A DNA stretch of 64,000 nt from an uncultured Clostridium sp. (GCA_900553125.1 USCB01000002.1:1-64000); one strand, 5' to 3'; shown: positions 52,701-60,137, counted from the stretch's first letter. Notes: generated by a model not told the origin, from the letters alone. Made by a program: numbers and translations.

Positions 52701-53443
52701 ATAAATATAAAGAATTAAGTGATATTCCAACTAAAGAATCTGTTACAAATATTGTTCATAAAAATATAGTATTGGAACCCTTTAAGCAAGAAAATGAAGA
52801 GAAAGATGAATTTAAGGAAAGTAACATAGAGCTACATAAACCTAAATTTTTGATTGGAACTGAAGAAGAAGAAATTACACCAGCTAAAAGAGGTACTTTA
52901 GTGCATTTGTGTATGAAAAATTTAGATTTTAGTAGAGATTATAGTTTGGATGATGTAAAAAATTTAATAGATGATCTAGAGGCAAGAAGAATTATAACAT
53001 CTAAGGAAAAAGAGACAATAAATCCTTGGGTTATATTTAAATTTACAAAGTCTAATATTTGGAATGAACTTAAAGAGGCTAAAGAATACCATAAAGAAGA
53101 GGCTTTTTATATTAATGTTCCGGCAAAGTATGTTATGGATACAACTTTAGATGAAAATATTTTGGTTCAGGGTATTATAGATTTGTATTATATTACTAAA
53201 GATGATAAACTGGTACTTTTAGATTATAAAACTGATTTTGTGGAACAAAAAGAACCGGTCCCAATGGGGCAGAACCCAAAAAGAACCGGTCCCAATGGGG
53301 CAAGTGATGAAGAAATGTTAATAAATAGACATAAGCCTCAACTTATGCTTTATAAAGAGGCTTTGGAAAGTGGTTTGAATAGAAAAGTTGATAGAGTTTG
53401 GATTTATTCTACTGGATTGGGGAAAGGAATATTGATTAAATAA
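49727..53443 (+). CDS. addA: ATP-dependent helicase/nuclease subunit A (AddA) with in-frame repeat insertion
   Basis: A 1238-residue UvrD-type helicase: Walker A AAAAGSGKTAVLVERI, VVTFTNAAASEMRER, IDEYQDSN, VGDVKQSIYKFRQA, IHKSKGLEFPVVFLS and LYVALTRAKE. The C-terminal PD-(D/E)XK nuclease has VQGIIDLYY and LVLLDYKTD. Right after DYKTDFVE lie two family B repeat copies read as KEPVPMGQNPKRTGPNGA, before the QxxxY-type motif HKPQLMLYKEAL. AddA with AddB makes recombinogenic ends at double-strand breaks, but no addB lies in the window. AAAGGAG precedes the ATG. Confidence 0.94.
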   Translation: MNWTPEQSQAIYKKDSNILVAAAAGSGKTAVLVERIINKIIKEKINIDRLLVVTFTNAAASEMRERILKSIYQIIDSEEPQDEETINHLQRQITLLNKANICTIDSFCLDVIKNNFFEIEISPNFRIADTAEIDLLKQEVLEKLFEEKYENHDQDFEKLVKTYTSYRDDTPLKDMIFRIYTYIESNPFPLKWLKEQVEKFNIKDIKQDFSNTEWGKILLQNIKEELEDCIKKLKAEEKRLSVESELEQYERVISSDIQQLEMVYGNLESWDKAYNLINNVEFLKWPVSRKITNPEKDRAKAIRDKVTKDFKAKRTKVFTANSEIANEDLIEMYEVLSKLEKLIVDFDKEFSKNKKDRNIVDFSDVEHLALKILVKEENLPSEIAKKYQEKFVEIAIDEYQDSNLVQEYILTSISNGKNIFMVGDVKQSIYKFRQAMPDLFLSKYSNYSENEANEKGLKIKLFKNFRSRKNVLDFTNLIFENIMGEKIGEIDYTEEEYLNLGANYVESKEDLVSEIDILDVTEDDDDENREDVEITENTQDELLEEIEKVEDIELEAKFVAQKIKELIDSKFQVYDNKKGEFRDIHFRDIVILLRSTKNKANIFEKELTNLNINVYSDTSQEYLESYEIQVIMDLLKIIDNPYQDIPLVHVMLSSIGMFTDDDLLEIRLCDQNDDFYTTLLKSRLSVREELKEKIEKFLSKIEDFREKNGYMDLDELIWTIYEETGFLNYVALMPNGALRVANLKMLFERAKQYESASFKGLFNFINFIERIKLGSGDLGAAKLIGENEDVVRIMSIHKSKGLEFPVVFLSCTGSGFNMMDLNSDILLHQKIGIGVKYIDYDRQIKYDTISKLALREKLLEENLSEEMRILYVALTRAKEKIYVTGVKKDFQKNKEKMQELVDIYKKENGKINPILIKKYKKYIDWILLVYMYNFENLHDILKINTLKRKDVLKTIKKEEREEIDIFKVLEEKSKDVNQEDILRLKNQLIFEYKYKELSDIPTKESVTNIVHKNIVLEPFKQENEEKDEFKESNIELHKPKFLIGTEEEEITPAKRGTLVHLCMKNLDFSRDYSLDDVKNLIDDLEARRIITSKEKETINPWVIFKFTKSNIWNELKEAKEYHKEEAFYINVPAKYVMDTTLDENILVQGIIDLYYITKDDKLVLLDYKTDFVEQKEPVPMGQNPKRTGPNGASDEEMLINRHKPQLMLYKEALESGLNRKVDRVWIYSTGLGKGILIK
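53246..53302. repeat. Family B REP doublet inside the addA coding sequence
   Basis: CAAAAAGAACCGGTCCCAAT-GGGGCA occurs at 53246 and 53277, a 31-nt period. The two copies are therefore translated in different frames, yet the total insert keeps the addA frame. The core is AGAACCGG, not AGACCCGG as in the other copies. Confidence 0.9.
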
Positions 53444-53486
53444 TTTGATTATATAATAAATAAAATTATTGGTAATATAAAAAGAG

Positions 53487-53525
53487 GAGGAGCCTAGGTT
53501 GCAAATTACCCAGGCTCATTTTTTG
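53487..53525. terminator. Terminator after addA, shared with the convergent gene
   Basis: GAGCCTAGG pairs with CCCAGGCTC around TTGCAAATTA, followed by ATTTTTTG on the plus strand and CTCCTCTTTTT on the minus strand. Confidence 0.85.
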
Positions 53526-53531
53526 ATGAAT

Positions 53532-53795
53532 TTACAGAATAAGTCTGTTAAATTCAAGAATTGTAGTTAGGTTTTTTGATGCATCGTCTGTAAAAAAATA
53601 CATTATATGCGGATTTTCTGCATGTACAGATTGGCTGAAAAATCTACATAATTCAATAGAGTATGTGAACCCTTTTTCGTACAGTTCCATCGGAGACACT
53701 TCTGTCTTCATACCTGTGTTGGTATTACAAACCTGAAATGCATTGTTTTCAAACCCAATTTCGATATTATCTACTTCATTTCTATTTTCCTTCAT
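53532..53795 (-). CDS. Small soluble protein of unknown function, acquired-looking
   Basis: An 87-residue protein (NEVDNIEIGFENNAFQVCNT, ELYEKGFTYSIELCRFFSQS) with AGAGAGGAC before the ATG. It has no membrane segment. I do not recognise it. Codon use differs from neighbours. The upstream AACTAAAGTTTGTTTT and AAGAAAGAGAG match the region before the gene at 48559. Its terminator is shared with addA. Confidence 0.55.
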   Translation of the reverse strand: MKENRNEVDNIEIGFENNAFQVCNTNTGMKTEVSPMELYEKGFTYSIELCRFFSQSVHAENPHIMYFFTDDASKNLTTILEFNRLIL

Positions 53796-54033
53796 ATGGA
53801 AGTCCTCTCTTTCTTATGCAAAACAAACTTTAGTTAACATAATAATCGTATCATCAAATATGTAATATGTCAATAACTAAAATATGTCAAAAATATTTTT
53901 TTATTGTCGAAAATGTGTTATAATAAAAAATGTAAATATATTTAGAAAATAAAAATATTAGTTTGTTTTTAATTTTGGCTAAAAAGCCAATTACATAAAT
54001 AAAGGTAAAATTCATATAAGGAGGACCAAAAAC

Positions 54034-54588
54034 ATGGAAAGAAAAATCATCTATGGAACAGACTATGAAGGACTTAAGAATGTTCTTACAGAAGAGCGAG
54101 CAAAGGGAAAAACTATGGTAATGACATGTGGAACGTTTGATCTGTTTCATGTAGGGCACATGCGGATGTTAGCGGCTGCAAAAGAAAAAGGCGATATTCT
54201 TGTTGTGGTTGTAAAAAGTGACAGAGCAGCAGCTTTGAAAAAAGAAGATCCACCTGTCCTTAATGAAGAAATACGAATGGAAACAATCGCTAATTGCATA
54301 TCAGCAGATTATGTAATTATGGCTGACTATGATCCATTTAGATCAGTTCCATTCACCTTTGAAAACACTCCGTCATACGAGTGGTTAAATATCTTTACTC
54401 CTGTGATTGGGGCATTGAAACCAGACATCTTTGTACATGAAGATAACATAGCAATAAGAGATGCAAGAAAACAATTATTTGAAAAGTATGAAGTTGAAGG
54501 CATTCTGCAACCAAGAACACAGGGAATTAGTACAACCGGAATTATTGACAAGATAAAAACAAGGTTGCTATTGAAAATGCAGCAATGA
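54034..54588 (+). CDS. Cytidylyltransferase-like nucleotidyltransferase
   Basis: A 184-residue protein with the HxGH superfamily signature GTFDLFHVGHMRMLAAAKEK (residues about 32-51) and a late ISTTGIIDKIKTRLL (ISTT/S-type motif). It belongs with the glycerol-3-phosphate or sugar-phosphate cytidylyl/adenylyltransferases (TagD, RfaE2), but the substrate is not decidable. The Arg after GHM is encoded by an ordinary CGG. Codon use is GC-richer than neighbours, suggesting acquisition. ATAAGGAGG precedes the ATG, and a small TTGGCT/AGCCAA hairpin lies in the leader at 53975-53990. Confidence 0.8.
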   Translation: MERKIIYGTDYEGLKNVLTEERAKGKTMVMTCGTFDLFHVGHMRMLAAAKEKGDILVVVVKSDRAAALKKEDPPVLNEEIRMETIANCISADYVIMADYDPFRSVPFTFENTPSYEWLNIFTPVIGALKPDIFVHEDNIAIRDARKQLFEKYEVEGILQPRTQGISTTGIIDKIKTRLLLKMQQ

Positions 54589-54599
54589 GGTAAGGATAT

Positions 54600-54641
54600 A
54601 GTAAATGTGGAAATCAGAAATGATTTCCACATTTACTATAA
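54600..54641 (+). terminator. Terminator after nucleotidyltransferase gene
   Basis: A near-perfect 18-bp stem (ATAGTAAATGTGGAAATC and complement) with a short AGAA-type loop. Confidence 0.8.
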
Positions 54642-54648
54642 ATATAAA

Positions 54649-54662
54649 CGAACAAATATTTG
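54649..54662 (+). promoter_or_regulatory. LexA (SOS) box, one mismatch
   Basis: CGAACAAATATTTG fits the Gram-positive box CGAACRNRYGTTYG at 13 of 14 positions and overlaps the -35 of the Y-family polymerase promoter, so DNA damage should induce the operon. Confidence 0.7.
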
Positions 54663-54688
54663 ACAAAAACTCAAATATATGATATATT
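54660..54688 (+). promoter_or_regulatory. Promoter of the Y-family polymerase operon
   Basis: TTGACA and TATATT exactly 17 nt apart, 25 nt before the ATG. Confidence 0.85.
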
Positions 54689-54712
54689 AAAACAGAAAAA
54701 GAGGTGTGACTT

Positions 54713-56203
54713 ATGAACAAAATATATATATCAATAGATTTAAAAAGCTTTTACGCATCAGTAGAATGCAAAGAAAGAGGACTAGATCCAAACACAACTA
54801 ATCTAGTAGTAGCAGATAAAACGAGAACCTCCAAAACAATATGTCTAGCAGTAAGTCCATCATTAAAAGCCTACAGAATACCAGGAAGAGTAAGATTATA
54901 TGAAGTAATACAAAAAGTAAACCAAATAAACTTTGAAAGAAGAAGAAAAATAGGAGGTCTACAATTCGAAGGAAAATCTTATGACGAAATAGAATTAAGA
55001 AAAAATCCCAAATTAGAATTAGACTACATAATAGCACCTCCAAGAATGGCATTTTATATGAAATACAGCACGAAAATATATAACATATATTTAAAATATT
55101 TTTCAGAGGAAGATATATATGTATATTCAATAGATGAAATATTTTGTGACTTAACACCATACTTAAAAATATATAAAATGAGTGCTAAAGAATTAGTTAC
55201 AAAAGTAATACAAGATGTATACGAAACAACAGGAATAACGGCTACAGCAGGAATAGGAACAAATTTGTATCTATGTAAAGTAGCAATGGACATAGTTGCA
55301 AAACACGTAAAACCAGACAAAAATGGAGTAAGAATAGCAGGATTAGATGAAATGACATATAGAAAATTATTATGGGCACATACTCCAATAACAGACTTTT
55401 GGAGAGTAGGAAAAGGATATAGTAAAAGACTAGAAAAATATAAAATATACACAATGGGAGATGTAGCAAGAGCATCTTTAGAAAGAGAAGAATTACTATA
55501 TAAATTATTTGGAATAAATGCAGAATTACTAATCGACCATGCTTGGGGATATGAACCATGTACAATAAAAGAAATAAAAGAATACAAACCAGAAACAAAC
55601 AGTATAAGTTCAGGACAAGTATTACATTGTCCATATGATTATGAAAAGACAAAATTAATTGTAAAAGAAATGACAGAATTACTAGCACTAGATTTAGTAG
55701 AAAAAAAGCTAGTTACTGACCAAATAGTGTTAACAATAGGATATGATGTAAAAAACTTAAAAAATGAAGAAATAAGAAAAACTTACAAAGGAGAAATAAC
55801 AGAAGATAGATATGGAAGAAAAGTACCAAAACATGCGCATGGCACAACAAATTTAGACCATAAAACCTCATCTACAAAATTAATAATGGAGGCAGTTACA
55901 AAATTATATGATAACATTATAAATCCAAAACTCCTTACAAGAAGAATAAATATAACAGCAAACAAAGTTGTAAGAGACGAAGAGGCAAATAAAAAGAATA
56001 ACTTTGAACAAATAGACCTATTTACAAATTATGAAGAAATAAATAAAAAGAGAAAGCAAGAAGAAAAGGAAAAAAATTTACAATACACCATGATTAATAT
56101 AAAAAAGAAATATGGAAAAAATGCGATATTAAAAGGAATGAACCTAGTAGAAGGCGGAACAACAATAGAAAGAAATGGACAGGTAGGGGGACATAAGGAA
56201 TAA
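54713..56203 (+). CDS. Y-family DNA polymerase (UmuC/UvrX-like)
   Basis: A 496-residue translesion polymerase with IYISIDLKSFYASVECKERG (first metal Asp), YSIDEIFCDLTPYL (catalytic SxDE), TGITATAGIGTNLYLCKVAM and an HhH-like thumb. The C-terminal part has little-finger and Lys-rich tail sequence. It is the Firmicute UmuC type, longer than DinB and often carried with small accessory ORFs. AGAGGTG precedes the ATG. It begins a three-gene operon behind a LexA-like box, consistent with SOS mutagenesis. Confidence 0.92.
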   Translation: MNKIYISIDLKSFYASVECKERGLDPNTTNLVVADKTRTSKTICLAVSPSLKAYRIPGRVRLYEVIQKVNQINFERRRKIGGLQFEGKSYDEIELRKNPKLELDYIIAPPRMAFYMKYSTKIYNIYLKYFSEEDIYVYSIDEIFCDLTPYLKIYKMSAKELVTKVIQDVYETTGITATAGIGTNLYLCKVAMDIVAKHVKPDKNGVRIAGLDEMTYRKLLWAHTPITDFWRVGKGYSKRLEKYKIYTMGDVARASLEREELLYKLFGINAELLIDHAWGYEPCTIKEIKEYKPETNSISSGQVLHCPYDYEKTKLIVKEMTELLALDLVEKKLVTDQIVLTIGYDVKNLKNEEIRKTYKGEITEDRYGRKVPKHAHGTTNLDHKTSSTKLIMEAVTKLYDNIINPKLLTRRINITANKVVRDEEANKKNNFEQIDLFTNYEEINKKRKQEEKEKNLQYTMINIKKKYGKNAILKGMNLVEGGTTIERNGQVGGHKE

Positions 56204-56217
56204 AAGGAGAATATTAA

Positions 56218-56433
56218 ATGAGAAGAATAGATGAATATAAAGATATTATAAATTTACCTCATCATGTATCCAAAAAACACCCTCAAATGTCAATTGAGGC
56301 ACGAGCTGCACAATTTGGAGCATTTGCAGCACTTACAGGATATGAAGATGAGATTGAAGAAATGGCAAAAATTAGTATTGAAGAAAGAGAGTTAGGAAAT
56401 GGCATCGAGTACGAAGAAAAAATTGAAGAATGA
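56218..56433 (+). CDS. Small companion protein of the UmuC-like polymerase
   Basis: A 71-residue protein with INLPHHVSKKHPQMSIEARA and AQFGAFAALTGYEDEIEEMA. This HHVS..RAAQF.PFAALTGY pattern is the small ORF that regularly accompanies UmuC-type polymerases in Clostridia. Its biochemical role is not known to me. AAAGGAG precedes the ATG, 14 nt after the polymerase stop. Confidence 0.8.
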   Translation: MRRIDEYKDIINLPHHVSKKHPQMSIEARAAQFGAFAALTGYEDEIEEMAKISIEERELGNGIEYEEKIEE

Positions 56434-56686
56434 TATAAAAAAAATATATAAAGAACCAATAAAAGAAGAGATGGAAACAACAATAAATGTTTTATATAAA
56501 GAAAATAAATTATCTATTTATACAAATAAAGTAGATTTACAAAAACAATTAAATAAGTTAATAGGTAAACCTGTTAAAGAATATAAAATTAAACGAAGTA
56601 TAGTAGGTAGTTTGTGGGAAATATCTTTGAATGATAAAATAAAAATTCAAAAGATTATTGTGAAAGCAAATGTGTATGAGCTGTAA
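56399..56686 (+). CDS. Third gene of the SOS polymerase operon, unknown function
   Basis: A 95-residue basic protein overlapping the previous gene by 35 nt in another frame. It starts MASSTKKKLKNDIKKIYKEP and ends as a beta-rich region (SLWEISLNDKIKIQKIIVKA). It occupies the place of the YolD-like accessory gene in other UmuC operons, but I cannot confirm that family. No further gene is joined, since a new promoter follows. Confidence 0.55.
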   Translation: MASSTKKKLKNDIKKIYKEPIKEEMETTINVLYKENKLSIYTNKVDLQKQLNKLIGKPVKEYKIKRSIVGSLWEISLNDKIKIQKIIVKANVYEL

Positions 56687-56694
56687 TAAAATCA

Positions 56695-56723
56695 TTGACA
56701 TCGATAAATAAGAATGTTATAAA
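56695..56723 (+). promoter_or_regulatory. Promoter of the cupin-tag-dgkA group
   Basis: TTGACA and TATAAA exactly 17 nt apart, 30 nt before the cupin ATG. Confidence 0.75.
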
Positions 56724-56753
56724 GTGGATATAATGATAAGGGAGGAAAGAAAT

Positions 56754-57077
56754 ATGTATAAAAATATAGAAAAAAAGAAAATTTTAGAATTAAGGGAACA
56801 AGTACAATATCAGGAAGGACAAGTAGTAAGTAAAACTTTAGTACAAAATGAATTGGTAAGTGTTACAATATTTTCATTTGACAAGAATGAAGAAATATCA
56901 ACACATGCATCAGGAGGAGATGCAATGGTTACAGTATTAGAGGGAAAAGGAAAATTTACAATAAATGGAGAAGAATATATATTAGAAGAAGGTCAAACTA
57001 TAATTATGCCAAAAGATGAGCCACATAGTGTATATGGAGAAGAAAAATTTAAAATGTTACTTATAGTATCTTTCTAG
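56754..57077 (+). CDS. Cupin-domain protein
   Basis: A 107-residue single-domain cupin: motif 1 EEISTHASGGDAMVTVLEGK (G(X)5HXH-like, with one His kept) and motif 2 LEEGQTIIMPKDEPHSVYGE. It resembles small conserved-barrel cupins of unknown substrate. The ATG at 56754 follows AAGGGAGG; ten upstream codons lack a site. The promoter lies directly upstream. Confidence 0.85.
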   Translation: MYKNIEKKKILELREQVQYQEGQVVSKTLVQNELVSVTIFSFDKNEEISTHASGGDAMVTVLEGKGKFTINGEEYILEEGQTIIMPKDEPHSVYGEEKFKMLLIVSF

Positions 57078-57103
57078 AAGATAGGTACTAAAAGGAGTAG
57101 ACA

Positions 57104-57652
57104 ATGCTAGAAAAAGTTAGATGTAAATGGTGTAACCTAAAAAATCCATTATATGTAAAATATCATGATGAAGAATGGTGTAGAACAAATTTTGATGAAA
57201 AATATTTATATGAAATGCTTATACTAGAATCTTTTCAGGCAGGACTTTCATGGGAGTGTGTATTAAACAAAAGAGAAGATTTTAGGAAAGCATATGATAA
57301 TTTTGATATTGATAAAATATGTAAATATAGCGATAAAAAAATTGAACGATTATTATCAGATGAGAAAATAATAAGAAATAAATTAAAGATAAAAGCAAGC
57401 GTAAACAATTCTAAAATTTTTAAAAATATACAAGAAGAATATAGGACGTTTTATAATTATCTAAAAACATTTACAAAAGACAAAACTTTTTATGAAATTG
57501 ATAAAACGACATCTGAGTTATCAGATTTAATTTCAAAGGATTTGCAAAAAAGAGGAATGAAGTTTGTTGGAAGTACGATAATATATTCATATTTGCAGGC
57601 AATAGGTGTTATTTATTCACATGATAAGCAATGTTTTTTATATAAAATGTAG
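57104..57652 (+). CDS. tag: DNA-3-methyladenine glycosylase I
   Basis: A 182-residue base-excision repair enzyme: RCKWCNLKNPLYVKYHDEEW at the N-terminus (zinc Cys and conserved HDxEW), YEMLILESFQAGLSWECVLN-KRE, FRKAYDNFD, and GMKFVGSTIIYSYLQAIGVI near the end, followed by H and C zinc ligands. It removes 3-methyladenine from DNA. AAAGGAG precedes the ATG, 26 nt after the cupin gene. Confidence 0.93.
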   Translation: MLEKVRCKWCNLKNPLYVKYHDEEWCRTNFDEKYLYEMLILESFQAGLSWECVLNKREDFRKAYDNFDIDKICKYSDKKIERLLSDEKIIRNKLKIKASVNNSKIFKNIQEEYRTFYNYLKTFTKDKTFYEIDKTTSELSDLISKDLQKRGMKFVGSTIIYSYLQAIGVIYSHDKQCFLYKM

Positions 57653-57669
57653 GAGTTTAAAAAGAAAAA

Positions 57670-58050
57670 ATGAGTTCAAATAAGAGAAAATTTAAAGTGA
57701 AATCAAAGAAAACAATTAATAGTTTTAAATATGCAATACAAGGGATATTGTCATCATTTAAGACCGAAAGAAATATGAAAATACATATTTTTATAATGAT
57801 TTTAGTTATTTGTGCAGGAATTATACTAAAAATAAATAAATATGAATGGATTGTTTGCATATTATGTTTTGCAATAGTAATTGGTGGAGAATTATTAAAT
57901 ACAGCGATTGAAACAGTAGTAGATATTGCAATGCCATATAAAAATGAAAAAGCGAAAATTGCAAAAGATGTCTCTGCAGGAGCGGTTTTAGTATTAGCAA
58001 TAGGTGCAGCAATATGTGGATTGATAATTTTTGTGCCAAAAATATTTTAA
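57670..58050 (+). CDS. dgkA: Diacylglycerol/undecaprenol kinase
   Basis: A 126-residue, three-helix membrane kinase with SFKYAIQGILSSFKTERNMK-IH, then helices IFIMILVICAGIILKI, WIVCILCFAIVIGGELLNTA and the signature ELLNTAIETVVDIAMPYKNE-KAKIAKDVSAGAVL. In Gram-positives it phosphorylates undecaprenol to feed cell-wall lipid carrier. It may start at this ATG with AGGAG 11 nt upstream. PspC and HAD genes follow. Confidence 0.94.
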   Translation: MSSNKRKFKVKSKKTINSFKYAIQGILSSFKTERNMKIHIFIMILVICAGIILKINKYEWIVCILCFAIVIGGELLNTAIETVVDIAMPYKNEKAKIAKDVSAGAVLVLAIGAAICGLIIFVPKIF

Positions 58051-58076
58051 TAAATGTAAAAAGGAGAATTTTTAAG

Positions 58077-58277
58077 ATGAAAAAAAGATTATATAAAATA
58101 GAACAAGGAAAAAAGATAGATGGAGTATGTGGAGGAATAGCAGAATATTTTGATATAGACCCAACAATTGTAAGGCTAGCATGGGTTTTATTTACAGCTT
58201 GTGCAGGAAGCGGAATAATTGCATATATAATAGCAGCACTTGTTATGCCTAAAAAGTCAGATTTAGATATTGACTAA
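58077..58277 (+). CDS. PspC-domain membrane protein
   Basis: A 66-residue protein: KRLYKIEQGKKIDGVCGGIA with EYFDIDPTIVRLAWVLFTAC and a hydrophobic AGSGIIAYIIAALVMPKK, the PspC single-domain form. AAAGGAG precedes the ATG; upstream in-frame codons belong to the dgkA region. PspC proteins take part in envelope stress sensing in other bacteria, but the standalone form is uncharacterised. Confidence 0.9.
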   Translation: MKKRLYKIEQGKKIDGVCGGIAEYFDIDPTIVRLAWVLFTACAGSGIIAYIIAALVMPKKSDLDID

Positions 58278-58304
58278 TAACCCCAAAATAGGAGGAAAAA
58301 TATA

Positions 58305-59114
58305 ATGAATGCTAAGAAAATGATAGTAATGGACTTAGATGGAACATTATTAAATGAAAAGAGTGAAGTAAGTGAAAAGACTAAAAATTATTTAAATATA
58401 TTAAAACAAGAAGGATATATAATAGTAATAGCGACTGGAAGAATATTAAAAACAACACTTTTAGGTACCGATGAAGCTGAATTTGCAAGCTATATAGTAG
58501 CAGATGCAGGAGCAGCTGTATATAAAATGAAAAATAAAAAATGGGAAGAAGTATATGCAAGTTTAATTTCAAAAAATATTGCAGAAGAGATTATTTCAGA
58601 ATTTGATGAAGAAAAGTTTAAATATATTAATATATGTTCAAAAGATTATATTGATATGTATGCTAAAAAATATTTTTCTTCCAAAAAAATTATAAGAAAA
58701 TATACTGATAAAAATAAGATTATTGAAAATATTGACAAAATAATTCATATAGAAGTTGCTTTTTGGAAAAATGACTTTATAGAAGAGTACCGAAAAAAAT
58801 TTATAAAAAAATATCCAGAACTAGACATAAAAATAATGCAAGATTCTTTTAATGATGTACAATGGATAGAACTATTTAATAAAGGCACAGGAAAATATAA
58901 TGGAATAAATAGAGTGGCTCAAATAGAAAATATAAAAAATGAAAATATTATTGCATTTGGTGATGGTTTAAATGACATTGATATGATTGAAAAATGTGGA
59001 GTAGGAGTTGCCATGAAAAATGCTTTAATAGATGTAAAACAAAAGGCAAATTTTATTACTGATAAAAGTAATTCGGAGGATGGAATAATAGATTTTTTAG
59101 AAAAATATTTATAA
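58305..59114 (+). CDS. HAD-superfamily Cof-type phosphatase
   Basis: A 269-residue IIB-type HAD hydrolase with motif I MDLDGTLLNEKSEVS, motif II VIATGR, and motif III/IV GIAxGDGLNDIDMIEKCGVG-like followed by VAMKNALIDVKQKAN. The Cof cap lies in the middle. Substrates of this group are sugar or flavin phosphates and cannot be inferred. TAGGAGGAA precedes the ATG. Confidence 0.92.
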   Translation: MNAKKMIVMDLDGTLLNEKSEVSEKTKNYLNILKQEGYIIVIATGRILKTTLLGTDEAEFASYIVADAGAAVYKMKNKKWEEVYASLISKNIAEEIISEFDEEKFKYINICSKDYIDMYAKKYFSSKKIIRKYTDKNKIIENIDKIIHIEVAFWKNDFIEEYRKKFIKKYPELDIKIMQDSFNDVQWIELFNKGTGKYNGINRVAQIENIKNENIIAFGDGLNDIDMIEKCGVGVAMKNALIDVKQKANFITDKSNSEDGIIDFLEKYL

Positions 59115-59133
59115 AGTAGTTGGCAAATAAAGA

Positions 59134-59173
59134 TGGTAAAAATAATGGGTATAAAAGCTTATTATTTTTACCA
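59134..59173 (+). terminator. Terminator after HAD gene
   Basis: TGGTAAAAATAAT pairs with ATTATTTTTACCA around a 14-nt loop. Confidence 0.65.
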
Positions 59174-59280
59174 AATTTTAATCGTTTCTTAATAAAAAAT
59201 TAATAATATATGGTGGAAAAAATAAAAAAATTAAAGTATAATTATTAAAGTTTAAAAATTAATATTAAAAGAGGTAAAAT

Positions 59281-59940
59281 ATGAAGGAAAAAATAAGAGG
59301 ATTTATTATTAAGAATTTAAAATGGATTATATTATTTATTTGTTTGATTGGCTTTTTAGCATTAGCAGAAGATGTATTTAATAAAGAAATAATGAATGGA
59401 GATATAATAGGATATAAAATGGTATCAAAATTTTTAATATCCGATTTTGCAACTCCAATAGCAAAATTTATCACGAATTTTGGAGGAGCAATTTTTTTAG
59501 TTGTATTAACGGTTACACTAGTTGTATTAGTAAAAAATAAGAAAATTAGTTTATCGATTTTTTCTAATTTAGTGATTATAACAGGATTAAATCAATTGTT
59601 AAAAAGAATTTTACAAAGACCACGTCCAACTGAATTCAGAATAGTAGAAGAAACAGGATATAGTTTTCCATCAGGACATTCTATGGTAAGTATGGCTTTT
59701 TATGGATATTTAATATATTTGATTTATAAATATGTAGAAAACAAATATATTAAATGGATTTTAATTGTACTTTTAAGTTGCTTGATAGTAGGAATAGGAA
59801 CAAGCCGAATTTATCTTGGAGTACATTATACAAGTGATGTTTTAGGTGGATTTTTGATTTCTATTTCATATTTAGTAATTTACATAAGTGCGGTAAATAA
59901 GTTTTTGATAGGAAAAGATAATGGAAATGAGGAAGAATAA
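59281..59940 (+). CDS. PAP2-family membrane phosphatase
   Basis: A 219-residue protein with six hydrophobic segments and the acid-phosphatase motifs KRILQRPRPTEFR (near residue 112), SFPSGHSMVSMAF (near 131) and SRIYLGVHYTSDVLGGFLI (near 178). It probably dephosphorylates undecaprenyl diphosphate or a lipid phosphate outside the membrane, complementing DgkA upstream. AAAGAGGT precedes the ATG. Confidence 0.92.
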   Translation: MKEKIRGFIIKNLKWIILFICLIGFLALAEDVFNKEIMNGDIIGYKMVSKFLISDFATPIAKFITNFGGAIFLVVLTVTLVVLVKNKKISLSIFSNLVIITGLNQLLKRILQRPRPTEFRIVEETGYSFPSGHSMVSMAFYGYLIYLIYKYVENKYIKWILIVLLSCLIVGIGTSRIYLGVHYTSDVLGGFLISISYLVIYISAVNKFLIGKDNGNEEE

Positions 59941-59951
59941 TTTAATAGGCA

Positions 59952-60137
59952 AAAAATATAATAAGTGACAATTTAACAAAAATAATACAGTCACAAAATT
60001 TAGAAAAACAGATTTCTAGTATTATGAATGATTATATGAAAAATGCGATGGGTAGTATAAGTAAAAGTCTATGCCATAGTAAAGTAAACATTAAAAACAG
60101 GAGATTAAGTTTGAAAAATAATTGTAAAATACAATAG
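59952..60137 (+). pseudogene. Possible gene remnant
   Basis: An open frame without a start or ribosome site reads NIISDNLTKIIQSQNLEKQI, then SSIMNDYMKNAMGSISKSL and ends at 60137. The SSIM..YM..AMGSIS pattern looks like part of a membrane transporter permease, but the match is from memory and weak. It would be the end of a deleted gene. Nothing else is visible between the PAP2 gene and 60182. Confidence 0.3.

Noticed and set aside
53256..53310. Frameshift pair in addA caused by the repeat doublet
   Set aside because: Although the copies are out of phase with each other, the frame is open throughout and the downstream nuclease motif is in frame.
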